Below, piece after piece: positions 1 to 8,165 of a stretch of DNA of 64,000 nucleotides. The translations under genes were made by a program, and so were the position numbers. The notes beneath the pieces are model-generated. The model worked only from the letters and a program-made list of their open reading frames with translations. It searched no databases and was not told the DNA's origin. Within the stretch, counting starts at the first letter, position 1; each line of letters opens with the position of its first letter. This DNA comes from Aeriscardovia aeriphila (GTDB lineage Bacteria; Actinomycetota; Actinomycetes; Actinomycetales; Bifidobacteriaceae), in contig NZ_MWWU01000004.1 of the NCBI RefSeq assembly GCF_002259595.1, positions 57,548-121,547 of the forward strand, given 5' to 3'.

Positions 1-2
1 CC

Positions 3-125
3 GAACTGTCAGCAAGCTTGTATAAAGCCGGAAGCATGGGCTTGCTCGGTGAAATCACCTCCGACTACGAAAAGCTCACCGGCAACAAACCACAGACGTT
101 GGAAGACTACCTGGCAACGCGGTAA
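3..125 (+). CDS. C-terminal end of an NmrA/SDR-like NAD(P)-binding oxidoreductase (5' end outside window)
   Basis: An open frame enters from the left edge and stops at TAA 123-125, giving the last 40 residues only. The ending, with GEITSDYEKLTGNKPQTLED, resembles the C-terminus of NmrA-like or QorB-type NAD(P)H-binding proteins, which usually end in a 'dLE.LLGRPPtsL' segment. The Rossmann fold and substrate residues lie outside the window, so the activity cannot be stated. No terminator is seen in the following 120 bp, which hold an 18-bp tandem duplication. Confidence 0.5.
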   Translation, partial: ELSASLYKAGSMGLLGEITSDYEKLTGNKPQTLEDYLATR

Positions 126-141
126 ACGCGTAGGGCACTCA

Positions 142-177
142 ACGCCCAGCTCACACCCAACGCCCAGCTCACACCCA
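142..177. repeat. 18-bp tandem duplication
   Basis: The unit ACGCCCAGCTCACACCCA occurs twice back to back (142-159 and 160-177), between the left partial gene and the amidohydrolase. No coding role is apparent. It looks like a recent local duplication. Confidence 0.85.
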
Positions 178-252
178 GCGAAATGTGTTGTTTGTGTAAC
201 AGACGGCGACTACCCTTGAGAAAAAGAAAACTTTCAAGGAAGGATGCTGCCT

Positions 253-1947
253 ATGCTCGACAACACCGCGCAGAATTCCAACAATGGCGTGAAGAATTCT
301 TCTGCTGAGACTGCTGACACAACCCTGCCCGACACCACCTTTGCCGAGGAGTTTGGCGAAAGCATGGACGACGACCTTGCCGATGTCAGCTTGAGCGATC
401 TGGGCAAAGATGCTAGCGATTTCCTGACGAGCTTGCGAGACCAAGCCGTCGAGTTCTGGCAATCTCAAGCCAAACCTCAGCTCGGCCAAGCAAGCGAACA
501 GGCAAAGAATGCCGTAAGCCAAGCCAATGCGCAACTCGCCGCACAGACGCAGAAGCTCAACGACTTGACAAGGCTCCTCAAAAAGCCTGACCACGTACCG
601 TTCGCCATCACCCACGTGAGCATCGTCGATGACCTGGAAAGCTCGCCAGACCAACTCGACATGCGCCGCAACAAGGTGCGCGTCTACCCTGACCAGACAA
701 TCGTCGTCGGCGCTGATGGCAAAATCGAGGAAATTGGCGATAGCGCAAGCATCGAGCCGGCCCTGCCACAAGGCTATCGTCGCCTCGACGCTACAGGAAA
801 GTTCGCCATCCCAGGCCTGATCAACCTACACGTGCACACCTTCTCCAACGGCAAGCCGCTGCACAAGATGACGAGCAAGGATCAGACGCTGAAAATGCGC
901 CGATTCTTTGACACGAAGCCAGGCCGAGAAGCAGCTTTCGCACTCAGCCTCAAGAACCTAGAAACGATGCTGCGCTCCGGCGTCACTACTCTTCGCACTC
1001 TGGGAGATTTGGGCGATGACGCTATTCGCGTAGGAAAGCTCGTAGAGGAAGGCCACATTACAGGCCCGCGCGTTCTCGCCTCTGGCCCAATTATCGCTGC
1101 CGTTGGTGGCCACGGCGCTCCCCTGATCTCCGTGGAATGCGCTGATGAGGCTGATGCAGCTGTCGCCGTCGATCGCAATATCGCCATGGGTGCAAGCGCT
1201 ATCAAGGTCGCTTCGACTGGCGGCGTAACTGATTCCACTCAGCGCGGCGAGGCTGGAGCAGTTCAGCTCACCGAAGGTCAGATGGCCATTATCTGCGAGA
1301 TTGCTCATGAGCACGGTCTCCTCGTCGCAGCTCACGCTCAAAGTTTGGACGGTGTGAAGAACGCTTTGCGCGCCGGCGTGGACACCATTGAGCATGGCAG
1401 CGAGCTTGACGACGAAGCGATCGCCTTGTTTAAGAACAACCCGAAGGCATTGCACGGTTTCTCCAGCTTTGACGCCACTGTTTTAGCAGGTGTTGCTATG
1501 CGCGATCTGCCGCAGTCTGTCACTCAAATTGATGACATTCCACTTGCCAACGGTACTGACATTACCAATGGTATGCTTGCAGGCCTCAAGCAGGCGAAAG
1601 AGGCTGGCATCGTGGTCAGCATGGGTACCGATTCTGCTATGCCGTTGGTCACTCAGTATGGCACGTGGCGAGAGCTCCAAGTGCTCATGAAGTACGCCGA
1701 TTACACCGCCGCAGAGGCACTGTACACGGCAACTCATGTCAACGCTGGAGTTCTTGGCTTGGGCAGCGAGATTGGCACGCTGCGTGAAGGCTATAGCGCT
1801 GATATCGTCATCACTGATGAGAACCCGCTGGGAAACCTCTCCACCTTGGGCGATGTGGAATTGGTGGTGGCTCAGGGCCTGCCAGTGTTCCATCCTCAAG
1901 TCAAGAAGAATGAGGAGATTGAGCGCAACCTCGATATGCTCGGTTAA
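253..1947 (+). CDS. Amidohydrolase-family metal-dependent hydrolase
   Basis: A 564-residue member of the amidohydrolase superfamily (imidazolonepropionase/prolidase-like branch). The metal ligands are visible in order: HVH about residues 193-195 in GLINLHVHTF, a Lys in AIKVASTGG that may be carboxylated, His in VAAHAQS, His in TIEHGSE, and Asp in MGTDSAMP. The C-terminus (LREGYSADIVITDENPL) is the usual composite beta domain. The first ~115 residues are an Ala/Gln-rich, probably coiled-coil extension not typical of the family. There is no signal peptide, so it should act in the cytosol. An ATG at 244 touches AAGGAAGG; the ATG at 253 has better spacing and was chosen. Substrate unknown (N-acyl or peptide amide likely). 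A terminator hairpin follows at 2060. Confidence 0.85.
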   Translation: MLDNTAQNSNNGVKNSSAETADTTLPDTTFAEEFGESMDDDLADVSLSDLGKDASDFLTSLRDQAVEFWQSQAKPQLGQASEQAKNAVSQANAQLAAQTQKLNDLTRLLKKPDHVPFAITHVSIVDDLESSPDQLDMRRNKVRVYPDQTIVVGADGKIEEIGDSASIEPALPQGYRRLDATGKFAIPGLINLHVHTFSNGKPLHKMTSKDQTLKMRRFFDTKPGREAAFALSLKNLETMLRSGVTTLRTLGDLGDDAIRVGKLVEEGHITGPRVLASGPIIAAVGGHGAPLISVECADEADAAVAVDRNIAMGASAIKVASTGGVTDSTQRGEAGAVQLTEGQMAIICEIAHEHGLLVAAHAQSLDGVKNALRAGVDTIEHGSELDDEAIALFKNNPKALHGFSSFDATVLAGVAMRDLPQSVTQIDDIPLANGTDITNGMLAGLKQAKEAGIVVSMGTDSAMPLVTQYGTWRELQVLMKYADYTAAEALYTATHVNAGVLGLGSEIGTLREGYSADIVITDENPLGNLSTLGDVELVVAQGLPVFHPQVKKNEEIERNLDMLG

Positions 1948-1950
1948 ACA

Positions 1951-1976
1951 CTGAGATTATCAGCGCTGATAATCTG
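1951..1976. repeat. Palindromic GATTATCA element, perfect 20-bp core
   Basis: GATTATCAGCGCTGATAATC (1955-1974) is a perfect palindrome four bases after the amidohydrolase stop codon. A half copy follows at 2042-2049. It belongs to the dispersed family described in the findings. Confidence 0.9.
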
Positions 1977-1979
1977 CGT

Positions 1980-2037
1980 GCATGATGATCCCTGTGCCCG
2001 CTGGTTCGGTACTCGAATCCCTGTGCATGATGATCCC
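1980..2037. repeat. Short direct repeat pair
   Basis: GCATGATGATCCC occurs at 1980-1992 and again at 2025-2037, with ATCCCTGTGC also doubled, between two copies of the GATTATCA element. This looks like a partial duplication. No gene is present. Confidence 0.7.
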
Positions 2038-2059
2038 GCGCTGATAATCTCCTCTCCTT

Positions 2060-2117
2060 AAGCCCGTACCTGCAGGCAAGATGACTTTTTCAGCTCCTCG
2101 GTGCGGGCTTTCTTTTC
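2060..2117 (+). terminator. Rho-independent terminator after the amidohydrolase
   Basis: AAGCCCGTACC (2060-2070) pairs with GGTGCGGGCTT (2100-2110) with one G-U pair and is followed by TTTCTTTT. The loop is long, 29 nt. Confidence 0.7.
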
Positions 2118-2120
2118 CTG

Positions 2121-2222
2121 GCTCCTACCAGGGCTTACCGCAACCTACCGGTAAGCCGCCATTGCCGCCAAGCTCAGGCTTTCTGGCGTCTACCAGGGCT
2201 GACCGCCACCTACCAGAGCGAG
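2121..2222. repeat. Imperfect duplicated segment upstream of marR
   Basis: A segment starting CTACCAGGGCTTACCGC and ending near 2158 is repeated with changes from about 2191 (CTACCAGGGCTGACCGC). The function is unclear. It may be a duplicated regulatory region. Confidence 0.45.
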
Positions 2223-2272
2223 CTTTTATGTGAAAGTTCCTTCACCTTTTCCTGCGTTTCGCTCAGAAAGAA

Positions 2273-2317
2273 TGTTGCACATGCAACAAAATGTAGTTAT
2301 TGTTGCACATGCAACAA
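2273..2317. promoter_or_regulatory. Twin MarR-type operators
   Basis: Two identical inverted repeats, TGTTGCACATGCAACA, sit at 2273-2288 and 2301-2316. The second extends to TTGTTGCA-CA-TGCAACAA at 2300-2317. Their centres are 28 bp apart, directly upstream of the marR gene. The position and dyad form fit autoregulation by the encoded MarR protein. Confidence 0.75.
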
Positions 2318-2351
2318 AAAAATGAGAGGTAATAGTACAAGGAGGCAGCAC

Positions 2352-2945
2352 GTGAGCAGTGCAGCACAACCCTCCGAGTCTCACAACCAACCATGCCTCG
2401 AGCCAGAAGCCTTCGAAGACTTGACCTCCCCGTCAGTCTCCTACTTCGCCAAGCAAATGCATGTTCTTCACTCGCTAGTGAAGAGGCTGCTCGACGCTCA
2501 AATGCCAGAAGATGGCCGTTTAGTGGGTTCCAGCAGTTTTTTCTTGCTGTATTACTTGCGTCACAGGTCTGAGATGGCGGCAAGCCAAACTCAGATTGCA
2601 GCAGATAAAGCGTCGTCACGATCCTCTATTTCTCGAGTGATCGACCATCTCGAAGAACTGGGAATGGTGGAGAGGCATGAGGACCCTACAGACTCGCGAG
2701 TTAACCTCGTCACACTCACTGATAAAGGCTGCAGAACAGAACGGCAGATGAGTGAGAGTGCCATTAAAACATGGGCGACCATGCTGGACGGCATTAGTCC
2801 CGAGGATATTTCTACTTCAGCCAAAACGCTGCTTGCCATGAAACGTAACGTGCAGCGAGCCCTTGATGAGGCTGAAGGCGATGACAAAGCTGAAAGTTCA
2901 GAGAAACGAGACACTATGACGAACACGAGAGAGGAGGAACAGTGA
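2352..2945 (+). CDS. MarR-family transcriptional regulator
   Basis: A 197-residue winged-helix MarR protein. The DNA-binding part is visible as QTQIAADKASSRSSISRVIDHLEELGMVERHEDPTDSRVNLVTLTDKG, typical recognition helix plus wing with the DxR motif (shown here only to name the region). The GTG start at 2352 was chosen because AAGGAGG lies six bases upstream; an upstream ATG at 2322 lacks a ribosome site. The gene overlaps the next start by four bases (GTGA), so it is translationally coupled to the ABC exporter that follows. It probably represses this operon through the two dyads just upstream. The inducer is unknown, most likely a drug or toxic organic compound. Confidence 0.88.
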   Translation: MSSAAQPSESHNQPCLEPEAFEDLTSPSVSYFAKQMHVLHSLVKRLLDAQMPEDGRLVGSSSFFLLYYLRHRSEMAASQTQIAADKASSRSSISRVIDHLEELGMVERHEDPTDSRVNLVTLTDKGCRTERQMSESAIKTWATMLDGISPEDISTSAKTLLAMKRNVQRALDEAEGDDKAESSEKRDTMTNTREEEQ

Positions 2946-4897
2946 ACAGCGCAACAAAGGCTTTAGCTTCTCAAATTCAGGACGAGCAAGAAGAGCTTAC
3001 AGCTCGCAGTTCAACTCAAACTGCTCAGGAGCTTCTTGCCCGCGAGGAGGCAGAGTTTACTCGCGATAAGGGTTCTGCTAAGGATTTCTTCTATCTTTTC
3101 CCCAGCTTCCGTGAGTATGGCAAGTATGCTGCCGTGACTTCCGTTCTCATCGTCATCGAAGCTATTTTCGAGCTGATGATTCCAACCTATATGGCTCGCC
3201 TGATCGACTATGGAATCACTCCTCGCAATATGGCCGAAGTCTGGCATTGGGGATTGATTCTCATCCTTCTCGCTCTTCTCTCCATTGGCGCTGGCGTGGG
3301 GGCTGCTTTCACTGCTGCTCGCTCAGGTGCTGGTTTTGCGAAGAATTTGAGGCGTGATCTGTTTGAGAAGGTTCAGGCTTTCTCCTTTGCCAACATTGAG
3401 CATTTCTCGACGGGTTCAATCATCACTCGTTTGACGACGGATGTGACGAATGTTCAGAACTCGATTCAGATGATCTTCATCATTGCCTTCCGTGCTCCTG
3501 TGATGATGATCGTTTCGATTGTTCTGTGCTTGAGGCTCAATGTGAAGCTGTCGCTGATCTACATCGCAGTGATGATTGTTCTGGGTGTGGTGTTGCTCAG
3601 CCTTGCTGGTTCCGTACATCCTATTTTCGTTCGCGTGTTCCACACCTATGATGTGTTGAACTCGTCGGTGGAAGAGGATATTAACGGCATTCGAGTGGTG
3701 AAGGGCTTCAACCGTGAGGCTCATCAGTCCACTATTTTTAGGCATATTTCTCAGCGTATTTATGAGCTGTTTTGCAAGGCTGAGTTCCGTATGAGTTGGA
3801 TTGATCCAGCTGCGAATATCAGTATTGCTTTCATCATTATGATGACCTCGTGGGTTGCTGCTCAGGAGATTGTTGCTTCGGGTAACAATGAGGCTTTGGG
3901 TATGACGACGGGTGATTTAACGTCCCTGTTTTCTTACGCTATCGCCATTTTGATGTCGACGATCATGTTGATGGGCGTTTTCGTGATGATTATCATTTCG
4001 CGTGCGTCCGCTTCGCGTATGGCAGCTATTTTGCTGGAGAAGAGCGATATGCAAAACCCTGAGCATCCTCTCATGGATGTTCCTGATGGTTCTGTGGACT
4101 TTGAGGATGTGGTGTTCCGTTATGACGCTCAGGGTACGGGTACTCCTGTGGTGGACCATGTGAGTATGCATATTCCTTCCGGTTCAACCATTGGCATTAT
4201 TGGTGAAACGGGTTCAGCGAAGTCCTCTCTGGTTCAGCTCATTCCTCGCCTTTATGATGTTCAGGAAGGCTCTGTGAAGGTGGGCGGCCATGACGTGCGT
4301 GAGTACGATATGAATGTTTTGCGTCATGCCGTTTCCATGGTTTTGCAGAAGAACACGCTGTTCACCGGTACTATTGCTGAGAATTTGAGATGGGGTAACC
4401 CTGATGCCACGGATGAGCAGTTGCGCCATGCTGCCCAGCTCGCTCATGCTGATGACTTCGTTCAGGAAATGCCGAAGAAGTACGACACGATGATCGAAGA
4501 GGGCGGTACGAATGTTTCTGGCGGTCAGAAGCAGCGTCTGACGATCGCGCGCGCTATTTTGCGTCAACCGAAAGTGTTGATTCTCGACGATTCGACGTCT
4601 GCTGTTGATACGAAGACGGATGCTGATATTCGTCAAGCTTTCGCTACAGAACTGCCGAATACCACAAAGATTATCATTGCTCAGCGTTTGAGTTCCGTGG
4701 AAAGTGCTGACCAGATCTTCTATTTGAGGAACGGCATGATTGCAGCTCAAGGCACCCACGAGGAATTGATGGAAAGCTCTGAAGATTACCGCAGCACGTG
4801 GCTGTCGCAAAACGAGGCCAAGCAGGCGGGTATCGAAGAGGGAATTATCGATGAGAACGGTAACGAGATTGCAGCAAAGGAGGGTGAGAATGACTGA
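2942..4897 (+). CDS. Heterodimeric ABC exporter, subunit 1 (degenerate ATP site)
   Basis: A 651-residue half-transporter: six membrane helices (about residues 60-340) then a nucleotide-binding domain. Walker A is GETGSAKSS (about 420) and the signature VSGGQ is intact (about 523). Walker B ends in LILDDSTS with Asp in place of the catalytic Glu, and the switch residue is Gln (AQRLSSV) instead of His. This is the pattern of the non-catalytic half of TM287/288- or BmrCD-type multidrug exporters. It overlaps marR by four bases and the partner gene by eight, so the three form one operon. The N-terminal 50 residues are charged and Gln/Glu-rich. Substrates cannot be read from sequence. Confidence 0.9.
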   Translation: MNSATKALASQIQDEQEELTARSSTQTAQELLAREEAEFTRDKGSAKDFFYLFPSFREYGKYAAVTSVLIVIEAIFELMIPTYMARLIDYGITPRNMAEVWHWGLILILLALLSIGAGVGAAFTAARSGAGFAKNLRRDLFEKVQAFSFANIEHFSTGSIITRLTTDVTNVQNSIQMIFIIAFRAPVMMIVSIVLCLRLNVKLSLIYIAVMIVLGVVLLSLAGSVHPIFVRVFHTYDVLNSSVEEDINGIRVVKGFNREAHQSTIFRHISQRIYELFCKAEFRMSWIDPAANISIAFIIMMTSWVAAQEIVASGNNEALGMTTGDLTSLFSYAIAILMSTIMLMGVFVMIIISRASASRMAAILLEKSDMQNPEHPLMDVPDGSVDFEDVVFRYDAQGTGTPVVDHVSMHIPSGSTIGIIGETGSAKSSLVQLIPRLYDVQEGSVKVGGHDVREYDMNVLRHAVSMVLQKNTLFTGTIAENLRWGNPDATDEQLRHAAQLAHADDFVQEMPKKYDTMIEEGGTNVSGGQKQRLTIARAILRQPKVLILDDSTSAVDTKTDADIRQAFATELPNTTKIIIAQRLSSVESADQIFYLRNGMIAAQGTHEELMESSEDYRSTWLSQNEAKQAGIEEGIIDENGNEIAAKEGEND

Positions 4898-6956
4898 AGC
4901 TACGATGAATCGCCATGGAAAGTTGATCAATAAGCGTCGTAACCCTGCGATTGACGCAGAAAGTGGCGCTCCTGATTTCAAGGGCCCTCGTGGCCGCGAC
5001 CGTGCTGCTGCAAACTCGCGCGTGCACGCTGGTTCTTTCAAGCGCTTGATGAGCTATATTCTCAAGGATAAGCTGCGCATTGTCATCTTCGTCGTCACTT
5101 TGGCGATGGATGCGGGCGCTTCTGCCTTGGTGTCAATCGTGTCGAAGAACTTGATCGATCAGTACATTATGCCGCTTCTCAAAGAGCAGCATCCTGATTT
5201 TGCTCCGCTGGGTCGTTTCTTGCTCACGATTGGCGCAATCTTATTCGTTTGTGCTGTTGCCAAGCTCATTTCTCGCCTGGTGATTATTCAGGTGGAGCAG
5301 GGAACACTGAAGACGATTCGCGATGACATGTTTGACCACATGCAACAGTTGCCGATCGGCTACTTTGATTCCACTGGTCACGGCAACATTATGTCGCGCT
5401 ATACCAATGATTCGGATACTTTGCGTCAGGCTATTTCGCAGAGTTTCCCGAATGTGTTGAACTCGGCACTGCAGTTTGTTGCCAGTTTCGTTGCCATGCT
5501 CATCCTCTCGGTTCCACTGGCTATCATTTCGGTAGTCTTTGTGGCCATTGTGATGTGGGTTTCCAAGGGAGCTATGAAGCTTGCTTCCGGCTTCTTTGTT
5601 GACCAGCAGAATGATTTAGGTCAGGTCAACTCTTTTGTGGAGGAGACTATTAAGGGCGAGAAAGTCGTCAAGGTGTTTACCCATGAGGACGCCACCCTCG
5701 CTCAGTTTGACGAGCATAATGAGAAGCTGTACCGTTCTGCTGTTCACGCCAATTCTATTGGCAACTCAATGATGCCTTTCGTCAACAACATGGGTTACTT
5801 GCTCTACGTTATTTTGGCTGTCGTTGCTGGTTCGATGGCTATGGGCGGAGGCTGGAACCTCACGCTGACGGGTATGGCTCCGATGACGATCGGCACGGTG
5901 ATTGGCTTCTTGCAGCTTTCCCGTGGTTTCATCAACCCGATTGGCCAGATTTTCCAGCAGGTTGCTTCCATCATGATGGCGATGGCTGGTGCTTCCCGCA
6001 TTTTCGAGCTGATGGATGAGCCGATTGAGAAGGATAACGGCACTGTCACTCTCGTCAACTCGGTTGTTGAAGAGGATGGTTCAATTCGTGAAACCAGCCG
6101 CCACACGGATACGTGGGCATGGAAGGTTCCTCAGGGTGTGAAGGTGGATCAGAATGCTGCTGATCTTTCCTTTGTGACGAAGGCGAATAAGCATGCTCAG
6201 CCTGGTATGGCTTATGCTCCTTTGCAAGGCCACATCACCTTTAAGGATGTGAACTTCTCGTACGTTCCTGGCGAGCAAATTCTCCATGACATCACTTTGG
6301 AGGCAAAGCCAGGCCAGAAGGTCGCGTTGGTGGGTTCGACAGGTGCTGGTAAGACGACGATTACCAACCTGATTAACCGCTTCTATGACCTCGACTCTGG
6401 CCAGATTCTCTACGATGGCATTGATATTCGCTCCATTGCTAAGCCTGATCTGCGTCGCTCTTTAGGCTTGGTTCTTCAGGACGTCAACCTGTTTACCGGA
6501 ACGGTGATGGATAACATTCGCTACGGTAAGCCGGATGCAACGGATGAAGAGTGCATTGCGGCTGCGAAGTTGGCAAATGCTGATGGCTTCATTCGTATGC
6601 TTCCTCAGGGTTATAACACGTGGCTTTCTGGCTCTGGTGATGACCTTTCTCAAGGTCAGCGCCAGTTGATCTCTATTGCTCGCGCTGCTGTCGCCGATCC
6701 TCCGGCGATGATCTTGGATGAGGCTACTTCGTCGATCGATACCCGTACGGAGGAGATTGTTCAGTCGGGTATGGATGCTCTGATGAAGAACCGCACCGTG
6801 TTCGTCATTGCTCACCGCCTGTCTACGGTTCGTAATTCAGACCTCATCATGGTGTTGGAGCATGGTCGCATTTTGGAGCGCGGTACTCATGAGGAGCTGA
6901 TCGCTCAGCGTGGTGAGTATTACCAGCTGTACACGGGCAAGTTTGAGCTTGACTGA
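4890..6956 (+). CDS. Heterodimeric ABC exporter, subunit 2 (catalytic ATP site)
   Basis: A 688-residue partner half-transporter. The start at 4890 has AAAGGAGG upstream and lies inside the end of subunit 1. After six membrane helices come Walker A GSTGAGKTT (about 481), signature LSQGQ (about 585), Walker B ILDEATSS with the catalytic Glu (about 608) and the His switch in VIAHRLST (about 641). The changed signature (LSQGQ) together with the degraded Walker B and switch of subunit 1 builds one inactive ATP site. The other site combines this subunit's Walker B with subunit 1's VSGGQ. A ~70-residue insert (about 395-455) separates the membrane and ATPase domains. A strong terminator follows at 7052. 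Confidence 0.9.
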   Translation: MTEATMNRHGKLINKRRNPAIDAESGAPDFKGPRGRDRAAANSRVHAGSFKRLMSYILKDKLRIVIFVVTLAMDAGASALVSIVSKNLIDQYIMPLLKEQHPDFAPLGRFLLTIGAILFVCAVAKLISRLVIIQVEQGTLKTIRDDMFDHMQQLPIGYFDSTGHGNIMSRYTNDSDTLRQAISQSFPNVLNSALQFVASFVAMLILSVPLAIISVVFVAIVMWVSKGAMKLASGFFVDQQNDLGQVNSFVEETIKGEKVVKVFTHEDATLAQFDEHNEKLYRSAVHANSIGNSMMPFVNNMGYLLYVILAVVAGSMAMGGGWNLTLTGMAPMTIGTVIGFLQLSRGFINPIGQIFQQVASIMMAMAGASRIFELMDEPIEKDNGTVTLVNSVVEEDGSIRETSRHTDTWAWKVPQGVKVDQNAADLSFVTKANKHAQPGMAYAPLQGHITFKDVNFSYVPGEQILHDITLEAKPGQKVALVGSTGAGKTTITNLINRFYDLDSGQILYDGIDIRSIAKPDLRRSLGLVLQDVNLFTGTVMDNIRYGKPDATDEECIAAAKLANADGFIRMLPQGYNTWLSGSGDDLSQGQRQLISIARAAVADPPAMILDEATSSIDTRTEEIVQSGMDALMKNRTVFVIAHRLSTVRNSDLIMVLEHGRILERGTHEELIAQRGEYYQLYTGKFELD

Positions 6957-7034
6957 GTTGGGTTTCGCCACGTTGCGCTTAAAACAGTTCAGTTTGCTGG
7001 CTTGAGTTTGACCAAGTCGAGCTATATGGCTTGA

Positions 7035-7042
7035 GATTATCA
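7035..7042 (+). repeat. GATTATCA element (single copy)
   Basis: CTTGAGATTATCA at 7030-7042, just before the terminator hairpin of the exporter operon. Single copy of the dispersed element. Confidence 0.8.
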
Positions 7043-7051
7043 GGCTGATGA

Positions 7052-7080
7052 GGGCGGCTGCATACGCAGTCGCCTTTTTG
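7052..7080 (+). terminator. Terminator of the marR-ABC exporter operon
   Basis: GGCGGCTGC (7053-7061) pairs with GCAGTCGCC (7065-7073), with loop ATAC, followed by TTTTTG. A classic intrinsic terminator. Confidence 0.9.
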
Positions 7081-7130
7081 TATCTACCCACCGAAAAAGC
7101 ACAACTGTACGAGAGCCCTCACTGCACCAC

Positions 7131-7150
7131 TGTTTCACGTGAAATATTAT
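7131..7150 (+). promoter_or_regulatory. TTTCACGTGAAA palindrome (parS-like) overlapping a likely promoter
   Basis: TGTTTCACGTGAAATA at 7131-7146 matches the bacterial parS consensus TGTTTCACGTGAAACA at 15 of 16 positions. It runs straight into TATTAT (7145-7150), a good -10 hexamer that would start RNA near 7157. It could therefore be a ParB site or an operator. Confidence 0.55.
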
Positions 7151-7156
7151 CTCCCT

Positions 7157-7291
7157 AGTCGTTCCACGAAATGATCGCGAAATATCGCAAGCAGGGAATC
7201 ATGGAACGGTTTGCGCGGAGGATACCGCAAGCCAGCTTTCCCGCAAGGCACTGATGTAGAACGCAAAACGGGAACCTTTCGGTTCCCGTTT
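7157..7291 (+). ncRNA. Candidate small structured RNA ending in a terminator hairpin
   Basis: Downstream of a TATTAT hexamer come nested stems CGTTCCA/TGGAACG (7160-7166 with 7202-7208, inner GCGA-AATA-TCGC) and GGTTTGCGcGG/CCGCAAGCC (7208-7218 with 7225-7233). A perfect 11-bp hairpin AAACGGGAACC-TTTC-GGTTCCCGTTT (7266-7291) closes it. No convincing reading frame covers it. It is about 135 nt long. I do not recognise it as SRP RNA, 6S RNA, tmRNA or RNase P. The call rests on structure only. Confidence 0.4.
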
Positions 7292-7387
7292 CATCTGAAT
7301 GATCCTCTGTGTGTTACGCACTGCGTGTGTGGGTTCTCAAGCCACGAGCAGTTCTCTCTGCGCAACTTCACTTTCTTCTTCTCTTAC

Positions 7388-7575
7388 GAAATCTTCAGTG
7401 TTCTTCAGTTATTTGTATCTTCAGTTATCTGTTTCTTGAGTTATCAGTGTTCTTCAGTTTTTTCACCGTGCGGTGTCTTCAATTTTCGGCAGTTGAATTT
7501 TCTTCTTCTCTTCAGTTTTTCGTCTTCAGTTTTGAGTTTCCCTCCATCTTCAATTATGTTTTCAGCATTCTTCTT
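7388..7575. repeat. T-rich array of CTTCAGT heptamers
   Basis: CTTCAGT occurs exactly six times (near 7393, 7403, 7419, 7452, 7510, 7524) with several near copies (CTTCAAT, TTGAGTT, ATCAGTG) in about 190 bp of T/C-rich DNA. The long open frames here are low in complexity and look non-coding. The stretch from 7292 to 8071 otherwise holds no gene that I can support. Confidence 0.6.
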
Positions 7576-8071
7576 CGCCTCTCTTCTGCCCAGCAGCCCG
7601 CGCTCGAGCAGAACGAAGAAATACGTTCTGAAAACTGGGAGCTTCATTGCTCCTTTGCCTTTCAGTATTGAACCAAATTCGACATAAAATGGTCAAGTGT
7701 TTGTTGGCGTTTATCGATGAAATGTTCATTAGCCTGTAACTAGCCTTGTAATTACGCCTTTTTATTGCGTGTCTTTGACAGTTCGTACAAAATTATACGG
7801 CTTTCATCGCCCTACTTGTCAAAGTGTTCATCGCGCATTTTCGCCCTTATTCCACTATCTCTCAGCCAATACGCCTCAAACCGTTCGTATTCATACCCTT
7901 CTTACCAGATACCCTGATAAGCAATTGAAGCACCCCACTGACAATACGTTCAGTATCTCACCGGTTCGATTGAGCTAGCACAACACCTCTGAAACCAGCA
8001 CCCTCCACCAGTTCCCACGCAAGCCTGAGGCCACATCGAGCCCGCGCTACGGCAACAAAACCGCAGAAAAC

Positions 8072-8102
8072 AAAAACTGCGCAAACCGAAAGGCTTGCGC
8101 AG
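8072..8102 (-). terminator. Terminator of the hydroxyacid dehydrogenase gene
   Basis: On the minus strand CTGCGCAA pairs with TTGCGCAG (8095-8102 with 8077-8084) and is followed by TTTTTG. It lies about 65 bp after the stop codon. Confidence 0.85.
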
Positions 8103-8146
8103 CAGTAACACACTGCCGAATACGCTCACACGAGCGATGAAGAGCA

Positions 8147-8165
8147 GTGATAATCTTGAGAAACT
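8147..8165 (-). repeat. GATTATCA element directly after the dehydrogenase stop
   Basis: GTGATAATCTTGAGAAAC is present on the plus strand. The octamer (8148-8155) begins about ten bases after the stop codon of the minus-strand gene. Confidence 0.8.

Noticed and set aside
1980..2037. Possible tRNA because of GGTTCG and CGAATCC near the repeats
   Set aside because: No acceptor or anticodon stem can be built and no complete cloverleaf is present.
7211..7687. Open frame of 158 codons in the T-rich stretch
   Set aside because: Phe/Ser-rich low-complexity translation caused by CTTCAGT repeats, and its start lies inside the candidate RNA; no ribosome site.
7769..7978. 69-codon frame before the dehydrogenase terminator
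   Set aside because: No ribosome site, no recognisable motif and composition like random sequence.
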